Under the pieces are notes generated by a model that saw nothing but the letters and a program-made list of their open reading frames with translations, did not search any database and was not told the DNA's origin. The position numbers were made by a program, and so were the translations under genes. From NCBI GenBank assembly GCA_015060405.1, contig SUYN01000009.1, positions 18,965 to 82,964 of the forward strand: a stretch of DNA of 64,000 nucleotides, given 5' to 3'. This DNA is from Bacteroidales bacterium (lineage in GTDB: Bacteria; Bacteroidota; Bacteroidia; Bacteroidales; UBA932). How positions within the stretch are numbered: position 1 is the first letter of the stretch; each line of letters opens with the position of its first letter. This document shows, one piece after another, positions 1 through 8,997 of this stretch.

Positions 1-8
1 ATCATTTT

Positions 9-992
9 ATGAAACGTAAACTTTTTATCGCGGCTGTTGCCGCTGTGGCTTTGGCCGCTTGTGAGGAGAAGATCAATGAGCAGACTGTGTCGGCTGATGA
101 GATGGTGGAGCTGAAGATATCCATCCCTTCTGCTGTGACAAAAGTTTCTGAAAAGAATGAGCCCGGCACGCCGGCTGCCGTACATTCGCTTCAGGTGTTC
201 CTCTTCGACGAAGACGGCAATCTCGAGACGAGTGACATGCAGTCGAAGCAGTCCCTTGTGCTGCCTTGTGTCCCGGGAAAGAAAAAGGTGGTTGCCATTG
301 TCAATGCTCCAGAACTGACCGGAGTCACATCCCTTACTTCGCTGACATCCATGAAATCAAGTCTTTCTGACAATACCATTGAATCTATGGTCATGGAAGG
401 AACTGTGGATCTGGAGGTTACGACGAATGTAAGCGTCACTGTCCCTGTCTCGAGACTGGCTGCAAAGGTGGTGCTCAGGACTGTCATCAACAGCTTCGAG
501 CTCCCTACACACCAGCAGATGGAATTCCAGGTGACCTCTGTCTATCTCGTCAATGTGGCAGGTGAAAAGACCTATCTCTCGGATGCGATGCCGACCCTCT
601 GGTATAATAAGATGAAGAATGAAGAGGATACCCAGGCTCCGACCTTCATCTATGACAAGCTGTCGTCACAGGTGATTATCCCTTATAACGGCACCTACAC
701 GGCAGACAAATACTATTACTGCTATCCTAACCCGGCTAAAGAGGATTCAAGCGAAACTGTATGGTCGGAGAGATATACCAGACTTGTTGTGGAGACCCTT
801 CTTGGAGGAGAAACCGTCTATTATCCGGTAACTCTGCCGTCTGTGGCAAAGAACACGGCTTATGAGATATCCCTCAAGGTGACACGTCCCGGATCAGATT
901 CGCCGGATAAGCCGGTAAGCGGCCATGTAGCCGAGTTCAAGATCGAGGTTCTCGACTGGATCACCGGAGAACTTATTGAAGAAGTAATTTAA
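9..992 (+). CDS. FimA/Mfa1-like fimbrillin family lipoprotein
   Basis: A 327-residue exported protein, probably a structural or tip subunit of a Bacteroidales type V fimbria. The N-terminus is a lipoprotein signal with the lipobox LAAC (Cys18). Residues about 33-170 match the first beta-sandwich seen in FimA/Mfa1 proteins, with the typical AAVHSLQVFLFDEDG strand region and an Arg-containing segment (SRLAAKVVLR) where secreted Arg-gingipain-type proteases cleave family members. The C-terminus ends in VLDWITGELIEEVI, typical of fimbrillins, where the last strand serves donor-strand exchange. The next gene, 13 bp away, is the anchor-type partner. Whether it is stalk or accessory tip cannot be told; the upstream part of the locus lies outside the window. 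Confidence 0.8.
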   Translation: MKRKLFIAAVAAVALAACEEKINEQTVSADEMVELKISIPSAVTKVSEKNEPGTPAAVHSLQVFLFDEDGNLETSDMQSKQSLVLPCVPGKKKVVAIVNAPELTGVTSLTSLTSMKSSLSDNTIESMVMEGTVDLEVTTNVSVTVPVSRLAAKVVLRTVINSFELPTHQQMEFQVTSVYLVNVAGEKTYLSDAMPTLWYNKMKNEEDTQAPTFIYDKLSSQVIIPYNGTYTADKYYYCYPNPAKEDSSETVWSERYTRLVVETLLGGETVYYPVTLPSVAKNTAYEISLKVTRPGSDSPDKPVSGHVAEFKIEVLDWITGELIEEVI

Positions 993-1005
993 TTGAACAA
1001 TAGTT

Positions 1006-1785
1006 ATGAAGATGTTATCGTTCAGATTGCTGTCATTGACAGTTTGTGCCATGATTTGCGCCGGATGTTCCGTGAAGGAGGACAGGACAGGATGTCCGTG
1101 CAGGCTTATGCTTGATTTCAGTGAGGTTGATCCGTCCGTCGTGAAGTCAGCCGACTTTCATCTGTCGGCATCTGACGGTTTCATCTTCACAGGAGCCGTT
1201 GAGGCTGGTTCGTTTGATGATGAAGTGGTCGTCGACGTGCCTCGTGAAAGGATAAGGGTGGTGTCCGTCTGTGGAGCTGGAAACAATGTTGGAGAAGCAG
1301 GCATCACCATTCCTTATGGAGAGGACTGTCCGCCGGTGTACATGCATGTCTCAGATGTGCAGGCTGACGGGGAGTCCGTCCGCGAGGTCGTGATGATGAG
1401 GAAGAATCATTGCAGGATGAGGATCAATGTGATAGGAGAGGACCATGAGGTGGTGAACCTCATCCTTAAAGGCAATGTCAACGGATATGGACGTGACGGG
1501 CAGCCGTCAGCTGGACGGTTCGTGTATAAGTCTGCACCTGACGCAAGCGGGGAGATAAGTGCGGTGTTGCCGCGTCAGGTGGACAATACGCTTGTGCTGG
1601 AGGTTGATGACGGTACGGGGGTCTCCAAGAGTTTTGCCATTGGGGAATATATAGCCTCAAGCGGCTACGACTGGTCGTCTCCCGACCTTCATGACATAAT
1701 CCTTGACATAGATTTCGCCATCACCCACGTACTTCTGACCATCATGGGGTGGGACAAGGAATATAAATATGAGATAGTGATATAA
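1006..1785 (+). CDS. FimB/Mfa2-family fimbrial anchor lipoprotein
   Basis: A 259-residue lipoprotein (lipobox CAGC, Cys21) directly after a fimbrillin gene. The segment KEDRTGCPCRLMLDFSEVD, just behind the lipidated cysteine, is the hallmark of FimB/Mfa2 proteins, which cap the fimbrial base and hold it in the outer membrane. The rest looks like two beta-rich transthyretin-like domains ending in a hydrophobic strand (LLTIMGWDKEYKYEIVI). It is most likely co-transcribed with the gene before it. No hairpin terminator is evident before the tRNA promoter downstream. Confidence 0.85.
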   Translation: MKMLSFRLLSLTVCAMICAGCSVKEDRTGCPCRLMLDFSEVDPSVVKSADFHLSASDGFIFTGAVEAGSFDDEVVVDVPRERIRVVSVCGAGNNVGEAGITIPYGEDCPPVYMHVSDVQADGESVREVVMMRKNHCRMRINVIGEDHEVVNLILKGNVNGYGRDGQPSAGRFVYKSAPDASGEISAVLPRQVDNTLVLEVDDGTGVSKSFAIGEYIASSGYDWSSPDLHDIILDIDFAITHVLLTIMGWDKEYKYEIVI

Positions 1786-1820
1786 AAGAAAAAAATAGTT
1801 CGTATATCAAAAAGATTTTA

Positions 1821-1828
1821 TATCTTTG
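1821..1828 (+). promoter_or_regulatory. -7 element of the tRNA-Leu promoter
   Basis: TATCTTTG matches the Bacteroidetes -7 consensus TAnnTTTG and lies 14 bp before the mature tRNA. No clear TTG box is visible at the expected distance upstream (the bases are TTCG), so the -33 box is weak. Confidence 0.6.
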
Positions 1829-1842
1829 TGCCACTTTTCCAA

Positions 1843-1923
1843 GCCCGAGTGGTGAAATGGTAGACACGCTCGTTTCAGGTGCGAGTGCTTCACGGCGTGT
1901 AGGTTCGACTCCTATCTCGGGCA
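1843..1923 (+). tRNA. tRNA-Leu (anticodon CAG)
   Basis: Cloverleaf read by eye: acceptor stem GCCCGAG (1843-1849) pairs with CTCGGGC (1916-1922), with discriminator A at 1923. The anticodon stem CTCGT/GCGAG encloses loop TTCAGGT, giving anticodon CAG at 1876-1878. A long variable arm follows (TGCTTCACGGCGT), as expected for a class II leucine tRNA, and the T loop contains GGTTCGACTCC. The 3' CCA is not encoded. Decodes CUG codons. Confidence 0.95.
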
Positions 1924-1932
1924 CCCTCAAAA

Positions 1933-1957
1933 AGCTCAGCCTCGGCTGGGCTTTTTT
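1933..1957 (+). terminator. Rho-independent terminator after tRNA-Leu
   Basis: AGCTCAGCC (1933-1941) pairs with GGCTGGGCT (1944-1952) with one wobble, and the stem runs straight into a T6 tract. It begins 10 bp behind the tRNA and almost certainly ends its transcript. Confidence 0.85.
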
Positions 1958-2185
1958 CTTGGAATGATATGACAACAGGCTGATGATAGCAAAGTGTAAA
2001 CTCATATGTCCCTCTCTTTTTCTTGTTGCTTGAACCGATTTTTTTTCCGAACTTCGTGTGCGCGTGCTGTAACTTTTGTCTGACCGCTGCCATCAGTGGG
2101 GTCAGGCCTGTTCTGCGGGATGTCAGATCCGATATGGGGTATGTATGTGACATCTATGATGTAAAAGGATAAATCATATTGCAAT
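1958..2185. other. Intergenic gap without gene
   Basis: About 230 bp between the tRNA terminator and the dehydrogenase gene. Short reading frames on the minus strand lack start context and family features. TAACTTTTG around 2080 resembles a -7 box with one extra T and could start the downstream transcript, but no matching -33 box is evident. Confidence 0.5.
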
Positions 2186-3112
2186 ATGAAGATAGTTTTT
2201 CTTGATGCGGCGACTATGGGGGATGTTTCCTTCGCGCCGATTCAGCAGTTAGGTGAACTTGTTTGCTATGACAGGTCAACTCCTGAGGAGGCTTTGGCAA
2301 GAGTCGGGGATTGTGAGGTGCTGATTGTAAATAAGGTGAGGGTGACGCCGGAGCTTATTGATGCGGCACCGAAGCTCAGGCTCATTTGTGAGGCTGCGAC
2401 TGGAGTGAATAACATTGATCTGGCTTATGCGGCCTCAAAGGGTGTTCCTGTGAGGAACGCTGTGGGCTATTCCACTGATTCTGTTGTGCAGGCGACTTTC
2501 ATGCATATTCTTTCCCTTGTCGGTAATGCGCCATATTTCGATGGTGTGGTCAAGTCGGGCGAATATTCTTCCAGCGGACTCTTTACGGATGTGTCTGTGA
2601 ACTGGTCGGAGCTGGCAGGGAAGACCATCGGCATCATAGGCCTGGGAAATATCGGAATCCGTGTGGCAAAGGTGGCTGAGGCCTTCGGAATGAGGGTCTG
2701 CTACTATTCCACATCGGGAACATCTCATTGCAAGGACTACCCGAGTCTGCCTCTTGAGGAGCTGTTGGCGTCTGCAGATGTGGTCTCCATCCATGCGCCT
2801 CTGAATGAAAGGACTGACGGACTGATAGGAGAGAGGGAACTTCGGCTGATGAAGAACTCCGCCTTCATTGTGAATATGGGGCGCGGCGGCATCGTGAATG
2901 AAGAAGCTCTGGCAAAGGCCATCGACGGGGAAATCATTGCCGGTGCTGCTCTGGATGTCTTTGTCGCAGAACCTCTTCCGCAGGACAATCCTCTCCTGCA
3001 CACTCGCCATCCTGAGCGGCTCCGTCTGGCTCCGCACGTCGCCTGGGCCAGCACCCAAGCCCGCGAAAGACTTGTCGGAATGATAGCTGACAACATCAGA
3101 AAGGGATTCTGA
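2186..3112 (+). CDS. D-isomer specific 2-hydroxyacid dehydrogenase (glycerate/phosphoglycerate dehydrogenase-like)
   Basis: A 308-residue cytoplasmic NAD(P)-dependent oxidoreductase interconverting a D-2-hydroxy acid and a 2-oxo acid. The Rossmann signature IGLGNIG lies near residue 155. The family catalytic residues are visible in order: Arg in SIHAPLNERTDGLIG, Glu in VFVAEPLP and His in LAPHVAWAS. The second family signature is NMGRGGIVNEEALA. Length and sequence fit the glycerate/hydroxypyruvate reductase branch better than full serA, because no ACT domain follows. Substrate cannot be fixed from sequence. It stands alone, facing the infB operon, with a shared terminator between them. Confidence 0.85.
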   Translation: MKIVFLDAATMGDVSFAPIQQLGELVCYDRSTPEEALARVGDCEVLIVNKVRVTPELIDAAPKLRLICEAATGVNNIDLAYAASKGVPVRNAVGYSTDSVVQATFMHILSLVGNAPYFDGVVKSGEYSSSGLFTDVSVNWSELAGKTIGIIGLGNIGIRVAKVAEAFGMRVCYYSTSGTSHCKDYPSLPLEELLASADVVSIHAPLNERTDGLIGERELRLMKNSAFIVNMGRGGIVNEEALAKAIDGEIIAGAALDVFVAEPLPQDNPLLHTRHPERLRLAPHVAWASTQARERLVGMIADNIRKGF

Positions 3113-3147
3113 AAGAAAGCTCAAATGTCTGATTCTTAGCGACATAC

Positions 3148-3186
3148 GAAAAATCACCTGCGCCATATGGAGCAGGTGATTTTTCA
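3148..3186. terminator. Bidirectional terminator between dehydrogenase and infB
   Basis: AAATCACCTGC (3151-3161) and GCAGGTGATTT (3172-3182) form a perfect 11-bp stem with a 10-nt loop. A-runs on one side and T-runs on the other let it act on both converging transcripts. Confidence 0.9.
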
Positions 3187-3213
3187 TAAATAGCTGAGTC
3201 TCAGCGCTGTGTG

Positions 3214-6078
3214 TTAGAGAGTTCTCTTGATCTCTTCGATGGTGTAGGCCTCGACAACGTCGCCGACCTTGATGTCGTTGTAGCCCTGGATGTTGAGACC
3301 GCAGTCCATACCCATGTGCACTTCCTTGACATCGTCCTTGAATCTCTTGAGTGAACCGAGCTCTCCGGTGTAGACCACGATACCGTTGCGGATCACGCGC
3401 ACCTTCGCTGTCCTCTGGAGCTTTCCTTCGCGTACGATACATCCCGCGATGGTTCCCACCTTGGAGATCTTGAATGTCTCCTGTACCTCTGCAGTTGCTG
3501 TGATAACCTCTTTCTGCTCAGGTTCAAGCATACCTTCGATACCGCTCTTGAGCTCGTTGATACAGTCGTAGATGACTGAGTACAGACGGATTTCGATCTC
3601 CTCCTTCTCGGCAAGCTTTCTTGCTGAAGGCATAGGACGTACCTGGAAACCGATGATGATCGCATCTGAAGCTGCTGCCAGAAGGATGTCGGACTCTGAA
3701 ATCGCACCCACAGCCTTGTGGATCACATTCACGCGAACCTCCTCTGTAGAAAGCTTGATGATGGAGTCTGAAAGCGCCTCCACTGAACCGTCCACGTCTC
3801 CCTTGACGATGACATTGAGCTCCTTGAAGTTTCCGATGGCGATACGGCGTCCGATCTCCTCGAGAGTCATGTGCTTCTGTGTCTTGATGCCCTGGATTCG
3901 AATGAGCTGCTCACGCTTGTTGGCGATGTCCTTGGCCTCCTTCTCGTCAGCCATGATGTTGAAGAGCTCGCCTGCTGTCGGCGCACCGTTGAGTCCGAGG
4001 ACTGAAACCGGAGTCGAAGGCCCCGCAGCTTCTACCTTCTGTCCGCGTTCGTTGAACATTGCCTTCACGCGTCCTGTGTAGCATCCCGAAAGCATGACGT
4101 CTCCGACTCTCATGGTTCCGTTCTGTACGAGGATGGTTGCAAGATAGCCACGGCCCTTGTCGAGTGAAGATTCGATCACCGAACCTGATGCTCTGCGGTT
4201 AGGGTTTGCCTTGAGTTCGAGCATGTCAGCTTCAAGAAGCACCTTCTCAAGAAGGAGGTCTACATTGATACCTTTCTTTGCTGAAATTTCCTGACACTGG
4301 TACTTTCCGCCCCAGTCCTCTACGAGGATGTTCATCTGCGAGAGCTGCTCGCGGATCTTGTCAGGGTTTGCTCCTGGCTTGTCTATCTTGTTGATGGCAA
4401 AGACCATAGGGACACCTGCGGCCTGTGCGTGGCTGATGGCCTCGATTGTCTGTGGCATTATCGCGTCGTCGGCTGCGACGATGATGATAGCTATGTCAGT
4501 CATCTTCGCACCGCGGGCACGCATGGCGGTGAATGCCTCGTGACCAGGGGTGTCGAGGAAGGTGATGCGGCGTCCGTCAGGAAGCTTCACGTTGTAGGCA
4601 CCGATGTGCTGTGTGATACCTCCGGCCTCACCTGCGATCACATTGGCCTTACGGATGTGGTCAAGGAGGGAAGTCTTACCATGGTCAACGTGTCCCATCA
4701 CCGTGATGATAGGAGGTCTTGACTCGAGGTTCTCTTCTGTGTCCTCTTCATTGTCCTTCTCGATGGACTCGGTAAGGTTGGCTGTGACGAATTCCACTTC
4801 ATATCCGAATTCCTCTGCCACGAGCACGAGGGTCTCGGCGTCGAGACGCTGGTTGATTGACACCATCATGCCTAGGCTCATGCATGCTCCGATGACCTTT
4901 GTCACAGGAGTGTTGTTCATCAGGGTGGCAAGGTCGTTTACAGTAACGAACTCGGTCACCTTGAGAACCTTCTGCTCCATCTCCTGGAGCTCCATGTCCT
5001 CCTGCATCCTCTGTGAGGCAAGCTCTCGCTTCTCCTTTCTGTGCTTTGCACCGAAGTTGCCCTTCTTGCTCTCGTTCATTCTTGCATATGTCTCCTTGAT
5101 CTGCTTCTGGATCTCCTTCTGCATCTCTTCCTGTTCGGCTTCGGTCATAGGCTTGAACTTGTCACCTCCCTTGTCGCGGCGGTTCTTCTTGCCCTTGCCC
5201 TGCTGCTGGTCGCCCGGACGCTGCTGCCTGTTCTGGTTCTGGCCGTTGTTGCCTCCCTTGCCCTGCTGCTTGTCCTTCTTGACCTTGTTGTCGGCTTCCA
5301 CCTTGGTCACATCGACCTTCTGGCTTCCTTCCTTTCCGATTCTTTCTCTCTTCTTCTTTTTCTTCTTGCGGTCGAACTGTGAGAGGTCAATCTTGTCAAC
5401 CACCTTAGGGCCGGCAAGTTTCTCCACTTCGACCTTCATTTCACGAGGCTCCTTCCTGACTTCCTCCACCGCAGGCTTCTCTTCCTTTACGACAGGCTCC
5501 ACCGCTGGGGTCGGGGCGGTCTTCTGCTCTGTCTCAGGGGTGTCTGTCTTCGGTGCAGGCTTCTTGCCGATGCTTTCCAGATCTATCTTGTCGATGATCT
5601 TCAGGCCTGGCGCTTCATTCTTCTGCTCAGGCTCCGCAACCGGCGCAGGTTCAGGAACGGTCTCCTTCCTGTCCTCAACAGCCGGAGCGACAGTCTCCTT
5701 CACAACCTCTTTCACCGGCTCTGCCACGGGAACGGCTGGCTTCTCTTCCACAGGCTGTGCCTTTACAGGCTCGCTGTTGAGCACGTTGCTCTTGATGACC
5801 ACCTCTCTTTCCGGCGCGTCATCCTCTTCTTCCTGACTCGGCTTCTTCTTCGATCCCATCTCGATTATCTCCTTGAGCTTGATCGTGACTTTCTCCGAGT
5901 CCTTCTTAAGTTTCAGGTCTTCACCGAACTTCGCCTCGATAGCCGGCAGGTACTCGTCCGACACTTTCGCGTTCGGATTCATATCCACGTTGGCTCCCTT
6001 CTCGTTGAGGAAATCAACGAGCCTGGCAAGTCCGATGCTGAATTGTTTCGTTAGTTTGCTTAATCTGATTTCTGCCAT
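3214..6078 (-). CDS. infB: Translation initiation factor IF-2
   Basis: A 954-residue GTPase that delivers initiator tRNA to the 30S subunit. The N-terminal IF2_N domain (residues 1-60) is followed by a long charged linker (about 75-350) rich in Glu, Lys, Pro and Gln, which makes the protein longer than the E. coli form. The G domain carries P-loop GHVDHGKT (462-469), DTPGH (509-513) and NKID (563-566). Domains II-IV follow to the C-terminus, ending in a beta-barrel. It is the last gene of rimP-nusA-infB, 22 bp behind nusA, and is followed by the bidirectional terminator. Confidence 0.98.
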   Translation of the reverse strand: MAEIRLSKLTKQFSIGLARLVDFLNEKGANVDMNPNAKVSDEYLPAIEAKFGEDLKLKKDSEKVTIKLKEIIEMGSKKKPSQEEEDDAPEREVVIKSNVLNSEPVKAQPVEEKPAVPVAEPVKEVVKETVAPAVEDRKETVPEPAPVAEPEQKNEAPGLKIIDKIDLESIGKKPAPKTDTPETEQKTAPTPAVEPVVKEEKPAVEEVRKEPREMKVEVEKLAGPKVVDKIDLSQFDRKKKKKKRERIGKEGSQKVDVTKVEADNKVKKDKQQGKGGNNGQNQNRQQRPGDQQQGKGKKNRRDKGGDKFKPMTEAEQEEMQKEIQKQIKETYARMNESKKGNFGAKHRKEKRELASQRMQEDMELQEMEQKVLKVTEFVTVNDLATLMNNTPVTKVIGACMSLGMMVSINQRLDAETLVLVAEEFGYEVEFVTANLTESIEKDNEEDTEENLESRPPIITVMGHVDHGKTSLLDHIRKANVIAGEAGGITQHIGAYNVKLPDGRRITFLDTPGHEAFTAMRARGAKMTDIAIIIVAADDAIMPQTIEAISHAQAAGVPMVFAINKIDKPGANPDKIREQLSQMNILVEDWGGKYQCQEISAKKGINVDLLLEKVLLEADMLELKANPNRRASGSVIESSLDKGRGYLATILVQNGTMRVGDVMLSGCYTGRVKAMFNERGQKVEAAGPSTPVSVLGLNGAPTAGELFNIMADEKEAKDIANKREQLIRIQGIKTQKHMTLEEIGRRIAIGNFKELNVIVKGDVDGSVEALSDSIIKLSTEEVRVNVIHKAVGAISESDILLAAASDAIIIGFQVRPMPSARKLAEKEEIEIRLYSVIYDCINELKSGIEGMLEPEQKEVITATAEVQETFKISKVGTIAGCIVREGKLQRTAKVRVIRNGIVVYTGELGSLKRFKDDVKEVHMGMDCGLNIQGYNDIKVGDVVEAYTIEEIKRTL

Positions 6079-6100
6079 ATATTACCCCTTTATTAAATTC

Positions 6101-7354
6101 TTACTCTTCGTCTTCAAATTCTGCACGGAGAATGTCGATGATCTCCTCTACAGTCTCATCCTCGAGGTCGGCCCTCTTGGCGATGTCCTCTGCAGAAAGT
6201 GCGAGAACACTCTTTGCAGTGTCGCATCCGATCTCCTGGAGCTTCTTGATGATCCAAGGCTCGATCACGTCGTCGAACTCGCTCAGAAGTACGTCCTCCT
6301 CCTCTGCTTCGTCGTTGTCCTGAGGAAGCTCTCTCCAGACCTCGATCTCCTTTCCTACGAGCATTCCTGCGAGACGGATGTTGCATCCGCCCTTGCCGAT
6401 ACCCTTCTTCACTTCGTCCGGAAGCATATATACCTTGATCTTCTCGTCCTCGCCTCCGAGTGAGATTGAAGATATCTTGGCTGGGTTGAGCGCTCTCTGG
6501 ATGAGAAGCTGTGTATTGTTTGTCCACTGGAGGATGTCGATGTTCTCGTTGCGGAGCTCGCGTACGATTCCGATGATGCGTGAACCCTTCACGCCGATAC
6601 ATGCTCCGATAGGGTCGATCCTGTCGTCATATGACTCTACAGCCACCTTGGCGCGTTCGCCAGGGATGCGTACAACCTTCTTGATTGTGATCAGACCGTC
6701 AAGGATCTCCGGAACCTCGTTCTCGAAGAGCTTCTCAAGGAATTCAGGAGTTGTTCTTGAAAGGACGATGTAAGGTGTGGTGTTGTTCTTCATCTCCACA
6801 CTCTTGATGATGGTCTTCACGGTGTCGTTCTTCTTGAAGTGCTCGCCAGGGATCTGCTCTGACTTAGGAAGCCTGAGCTCGTTGCCCTCCTCGTCGAGGA
6901 TGAGGACTTCCTTTGCCCATGTCTGGTAGACCTCGCCTGTGAAGATCTCGCCGATCTTGCCCACATATTTGTTATAGAGGTTAGCCTTCTCGATGTCCAT
7001 GATGCGGCCCTGGAGGTTCTGTCTGATGTTGAGGATACCTCTGCGGCCGAAGTCCTTGAGCTCGATCTTCTTTGCGAAGGTCTCGCCGATCTCGTAGTCG
7101 TCGTCCAGTGCAGGATCGTTCATGGCGATCTGTGTGTTAGGATCTTCCACTTCCTCAACAACCTCGCGGTTCCAGTAGATCTCGCAGTCTCCCTTGTCGA
7201 TGTTGATGATGATGTCGAAGTTGTCTGCCGATCCGTAGGTCTTTACGATCTGAGTCCTGAACACATCCTCGAGCACACCCATCATTGTGGGCCTGTCGAT
7301 GTTCTTCTGGTTCTTGAACTCAGCAAAAGCGTCTTTAAGTTCAATCTTTTCCAT
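6101..7354 (-). CDS. nusA: Transcription termination/antitermination factor NusA
   Basis: A 417-residue RNA polymerase-binding factor. The N-terminal domain is followed by an S1 RNA-binding domain (about 125-195) and two KH domains (about 220-345, with IGACIGVKGSRI and GIGKGGCNIRLAG). The acidic C-terminal stretch with a helix-hairpin-helix-like end resembles other Bacteroidetes NusA. I chose the start at MEKIELKDAF: an earlier in-frame ATG at 7387 would overlap the end of rimP and adds eleven atypical residues. The chosen start leaves a 19-bp spacer after rimP. Second gene of the rimP-nusA-infB operon. Confidence 0.96.
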   Translation of the reverse strand: MEKIELKDAFAEFKNQKNIDRPTMMGVLEDVFRTQIVKTYGSADNFDIIINIDKGDCEIYWNREVVEEVEDPNTQIAMNDPALDDDYEIGETFAKKIELKDFGRRGILNIRQNLQGRIMDIEKANLYNKYVGKIGEIFTGEVYQTWAKEVLILDEEGNELRLPKSEQIPGEHFKKNDTVKTIIKSVEMKNNTTPYIVLSRTTPEFLEKLFENEVPEILDGLITIKKVVRIPGERAKVAVESYDDRIDPIGACIGVKGSRIIGIVRELRNENIDILQWTNNTQLLIQRALNPAKISSISLGGEDEKIKVYMLPDEVKKGIGKGGCNIRLAGMLVGKEIEVWRELPQDNDEAEEEDVLLSEFDDVIEPWIIKKLQEIGCDTAKSVLALSAEDIAKRADLEDETVEEIIDILRAEFEDEE

Positions 7355-7373
7355 TTCCAAATTTATATTTTTA

Positions 7374-7844
7374 TCAGTTGAATTCAATGAATGGACGCAC
7401 GGAGTTCACCTGGTCCATGGTGTAGCGGTCGTTGTGCTCGACCATCTCCTTCTTCTTCTTTCCCTCGACGGCCTCTTTCACCGTGTACTTCAGGGTGATG
7501 CTCTCCTGGTCTGCCTCCACGAGGGTGGCGACCATCTTCTTTCCGCCTTTGAGGGAGACCTCCACCTTCGTGCCCACAGCCTTCTGGAACTGCCTGAGCA
7601 CCTTGAAAGGCTGGTCAAGTCCTGCCGAACTCACGGTCAGGGAGTAGTCTTCCACCTCTCTGTCGAACTTCGATTCGAAGAAACGGCTGAGCGATACGCA
7701 GTCGTCAAGTTCTATTTTTCCGTTTTCCGATTCGATAGTTAAAACAATATCGTTATCTTTGCTGACTGAAATGTCAACTATGAAGCATCCGCGTGCAACG
7801 ATTTCGCCGCCGATTGCATCTGATATGTCTGATATTTTCATCAT
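7374..7844 (-). CDS. rimP: Ribosome maturation factor RimP
   Basis: A 156-residue cytoplasmic factor for 30S subunit maturation. The N-terminal alpha/beta domain contains the characteristic LDDCVSLSRFFE and SSAGLDQPFK segments, followed by an SH3-like C-terminal barrel (VSLKGGKKMVATLVEAD). First gene of rimP-nusA-infB, with its promoter lying across the lpxD start. A G/C-rich inverted repeat at 7871-7889 (AGGGGGC/GCCCCCT) lies in its leader and could pause or attenuate the transcript. Confidence 0.95.
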   Translation of the reverse strand: MMKISDISDAIGGEIVARGCFIVDISVSKDNDIVLTIESENGKIELDDCVSLSRFFESKFDREVEDYSLTVSSAGLDQPFKVLRQFQKAVGTKVEVSLKGGKKMVATLVEADQESITLKYTVKEAVEGKKKKEMVEHNDRYTMDQVNSVRPFIEFN

Positions 7845-7942
7845 GTCGCTTCCGTGTAATGCATAAAATAAGGGGGCCTCCAGCCCCCTGAACCATTCTC
7901 ACGGTGCAAATGTAGGAATTAATTCAGAAAAAAGCAAATTAT

Positions 7943-7973
7943 CAAAGATATAGATAATGGAATTCACAGCAAA
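7943..7973 (-). promoter_or_regulatory. Promoter of rimP-nusA-infB
   Basis: On the minus strand TTTG (7973-7970), 19 bp, then TATCTTTG (7950-7943): an exact Bacteroidetes -33/-7 match. The -33 part lies inside the first codons of the divergent lpxD gene. Transcription would start near 7937, about 90 bp before rimP, and run through the 7871-7889 hairpin. Confidence 0.75.
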
Positions 7974-8943
7974 AGAGATCGCCGGAATCCTGGGCGGAAC
8001 AGTAGAGGGAAATCCCGAGGCGAAGGTCACTTCATTCGCGCGCATAGAAAGCGGCAGGCCGGGCACAATCTGTTTCTTTGCAAATCCCAAATACGAGCAC
8101 TATGTCTATGAGTGCAAGGCGGATATAATCATAGTGAACAATTCCTTCGTGCCAAAGCAGAAGGTAGAGGCGACGATGGTTAAGGTTGAAGATGCCTATG
8201 CTGCAGTAGCGGCACTGCTTGACTATGTGACCGCGAGGAAGAGATCGTACAGGCGCTACCGCGGATGCCGCAGCAGAGTGCGCTGGAGCGCAAAGGTTGG
8301 AAAGAAGGTGTATGTCGGTGACTTTGCATATATCGGTCGCCATGCACAGGTGGGCGACTATACGAAGATATATGAAAACGTATATGTAGGCGACGGTGCG
8401 AAGATCGGCTCACATTGCATAATCTATCCGGGCGTGAGGATATATCCGGGAATGGTCATCGGTAACAATGTGATCATCCACTCGAACGCAGTCATCGGAT
8501 CGGACGGCTTCGGCTTCGCTCCGCTTGAGGACGGCACATGGAAGAAGATCGAACATACAGGCAATGTGATCATTGAGGATAATGTCGAGATCGGTGCCAA
8601 TACATGTGTGGACAAGTCCCAGATGGGTTCTACGGTCATCCGTTCGGGGGTCAAGCTCGACAACCTCTGTCAGATCGCCCACAATGTGGAGATCGGAAAA
8701 AACACCGTCATGGCGGCTCAGTCCGGAATCGCAGGCTCTTCAAAGATAGGTGAGCACTGCATCATCGCCGGTCAGGTCGGGATCGTCGGACACATCACTA
8801 TAGCAGATAACACTACGATCGGAGCCCAGGCGGGTGTCATAGGGTCTATAAAGGAAGAAGGAAAGGCCTTCATGGGCACTCCGGCATTGCCTCACAAGGA
8901 ATTCCTGAGAAGTTACGCTGTCTTTAAGCGCTATGGTAAATAG
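7957..8943 (+). CDS. lpxD: UDP-3-O-(3-hydroxyacyl)glucosamine N-acyltransferase LpxD
   Basis: A 328-residue lipid A enzyme transferring the second 3-hydroxyacyl chain from acyl-ACP to UDP-3-O-acylglucosamine. An N-terminal uridine-binding domain (1-95) precedes a left-handed beta-helix built from hexapeptide repeats such as [12 protein letters not shown] and IGSHCI (about 105-300). The catalytic His sits in [12 protein letters not shown]. The link at residues 92-112 is unusually basic ([19 protein letters not shown]). The frame is open throughout and the helix resumes normally. First gene of lpxD-lpxC-lpxA. Confidence 0.96.
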   Translation: MEFTAKEIAGILGGTVEGNPEAKVTSFARIESGRPGTICFFANPKYEHYVYECKADIIIVNNSFVPKQKVEATMVKVEDAYAAVAALLDYVTARKRSYRRYRGCRSRVRWSAKVGKKVYVGDFAYIGRHAQVGDYTKIYENVYVGDGAKIGSHCIIYPGVRIYPGMVIGNNVIIHSNAVIGSDGFGFAPLEDGTWKKIEHTGNVIIEDNVEIGANTCVDKSQMGSTVIRSGVKLDNLCQIAHNVEIGKNTVMAAQSGIAGSSKIGEHCIIAGQVGIVGHITIADNTTIGAQAGVIGSIKEEGKAFMGTPALPHKEFLRSYAVFKRYGK

Positions 8944-8963
8944 GAATATACAAAAATTATCCT

Positions 8964-8971
8964 TACCTTTG
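8964..8971 (+). promoter_or_regulatory. Possible -7 element before lpxC
   Basis: TACCTTTG fits TAnnTTTG and lies 26 bp before the lpxC start in the 54-bp gap after lpxD. No good TTG box is visible at 18-20 bp, so this may be a weak internal promoter that lets lpxC-lpxA be expressed separately. Confidence 0.4.
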
Positions 8972-8997
8972 CGGGCTAAAACATTGAAAAAGGAATA

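Noticed and set aside
4604..5836. 410-residue Ser/Phe-rich frame antisense to infB
   Set aside because: Mirror of the Lys/Glu-rich linker of IF-2; no family or start features.
7871..7889. AGGGGGC/GCCCCCT as an intrinsic terminator before rimP
   Set aside because: Neither side has a proper T tract and it lies inside the rimP leader, so it is at most an attenuator or pause.
8215..8300. Frameshift in lpxD at the basic segment [16 protein letters not shown]
   Set aside because: The frame before and after is the same, and the segment ends exactly at the beginning of normal hexapeptide repeats. A neighbouring frame is open only briefly.
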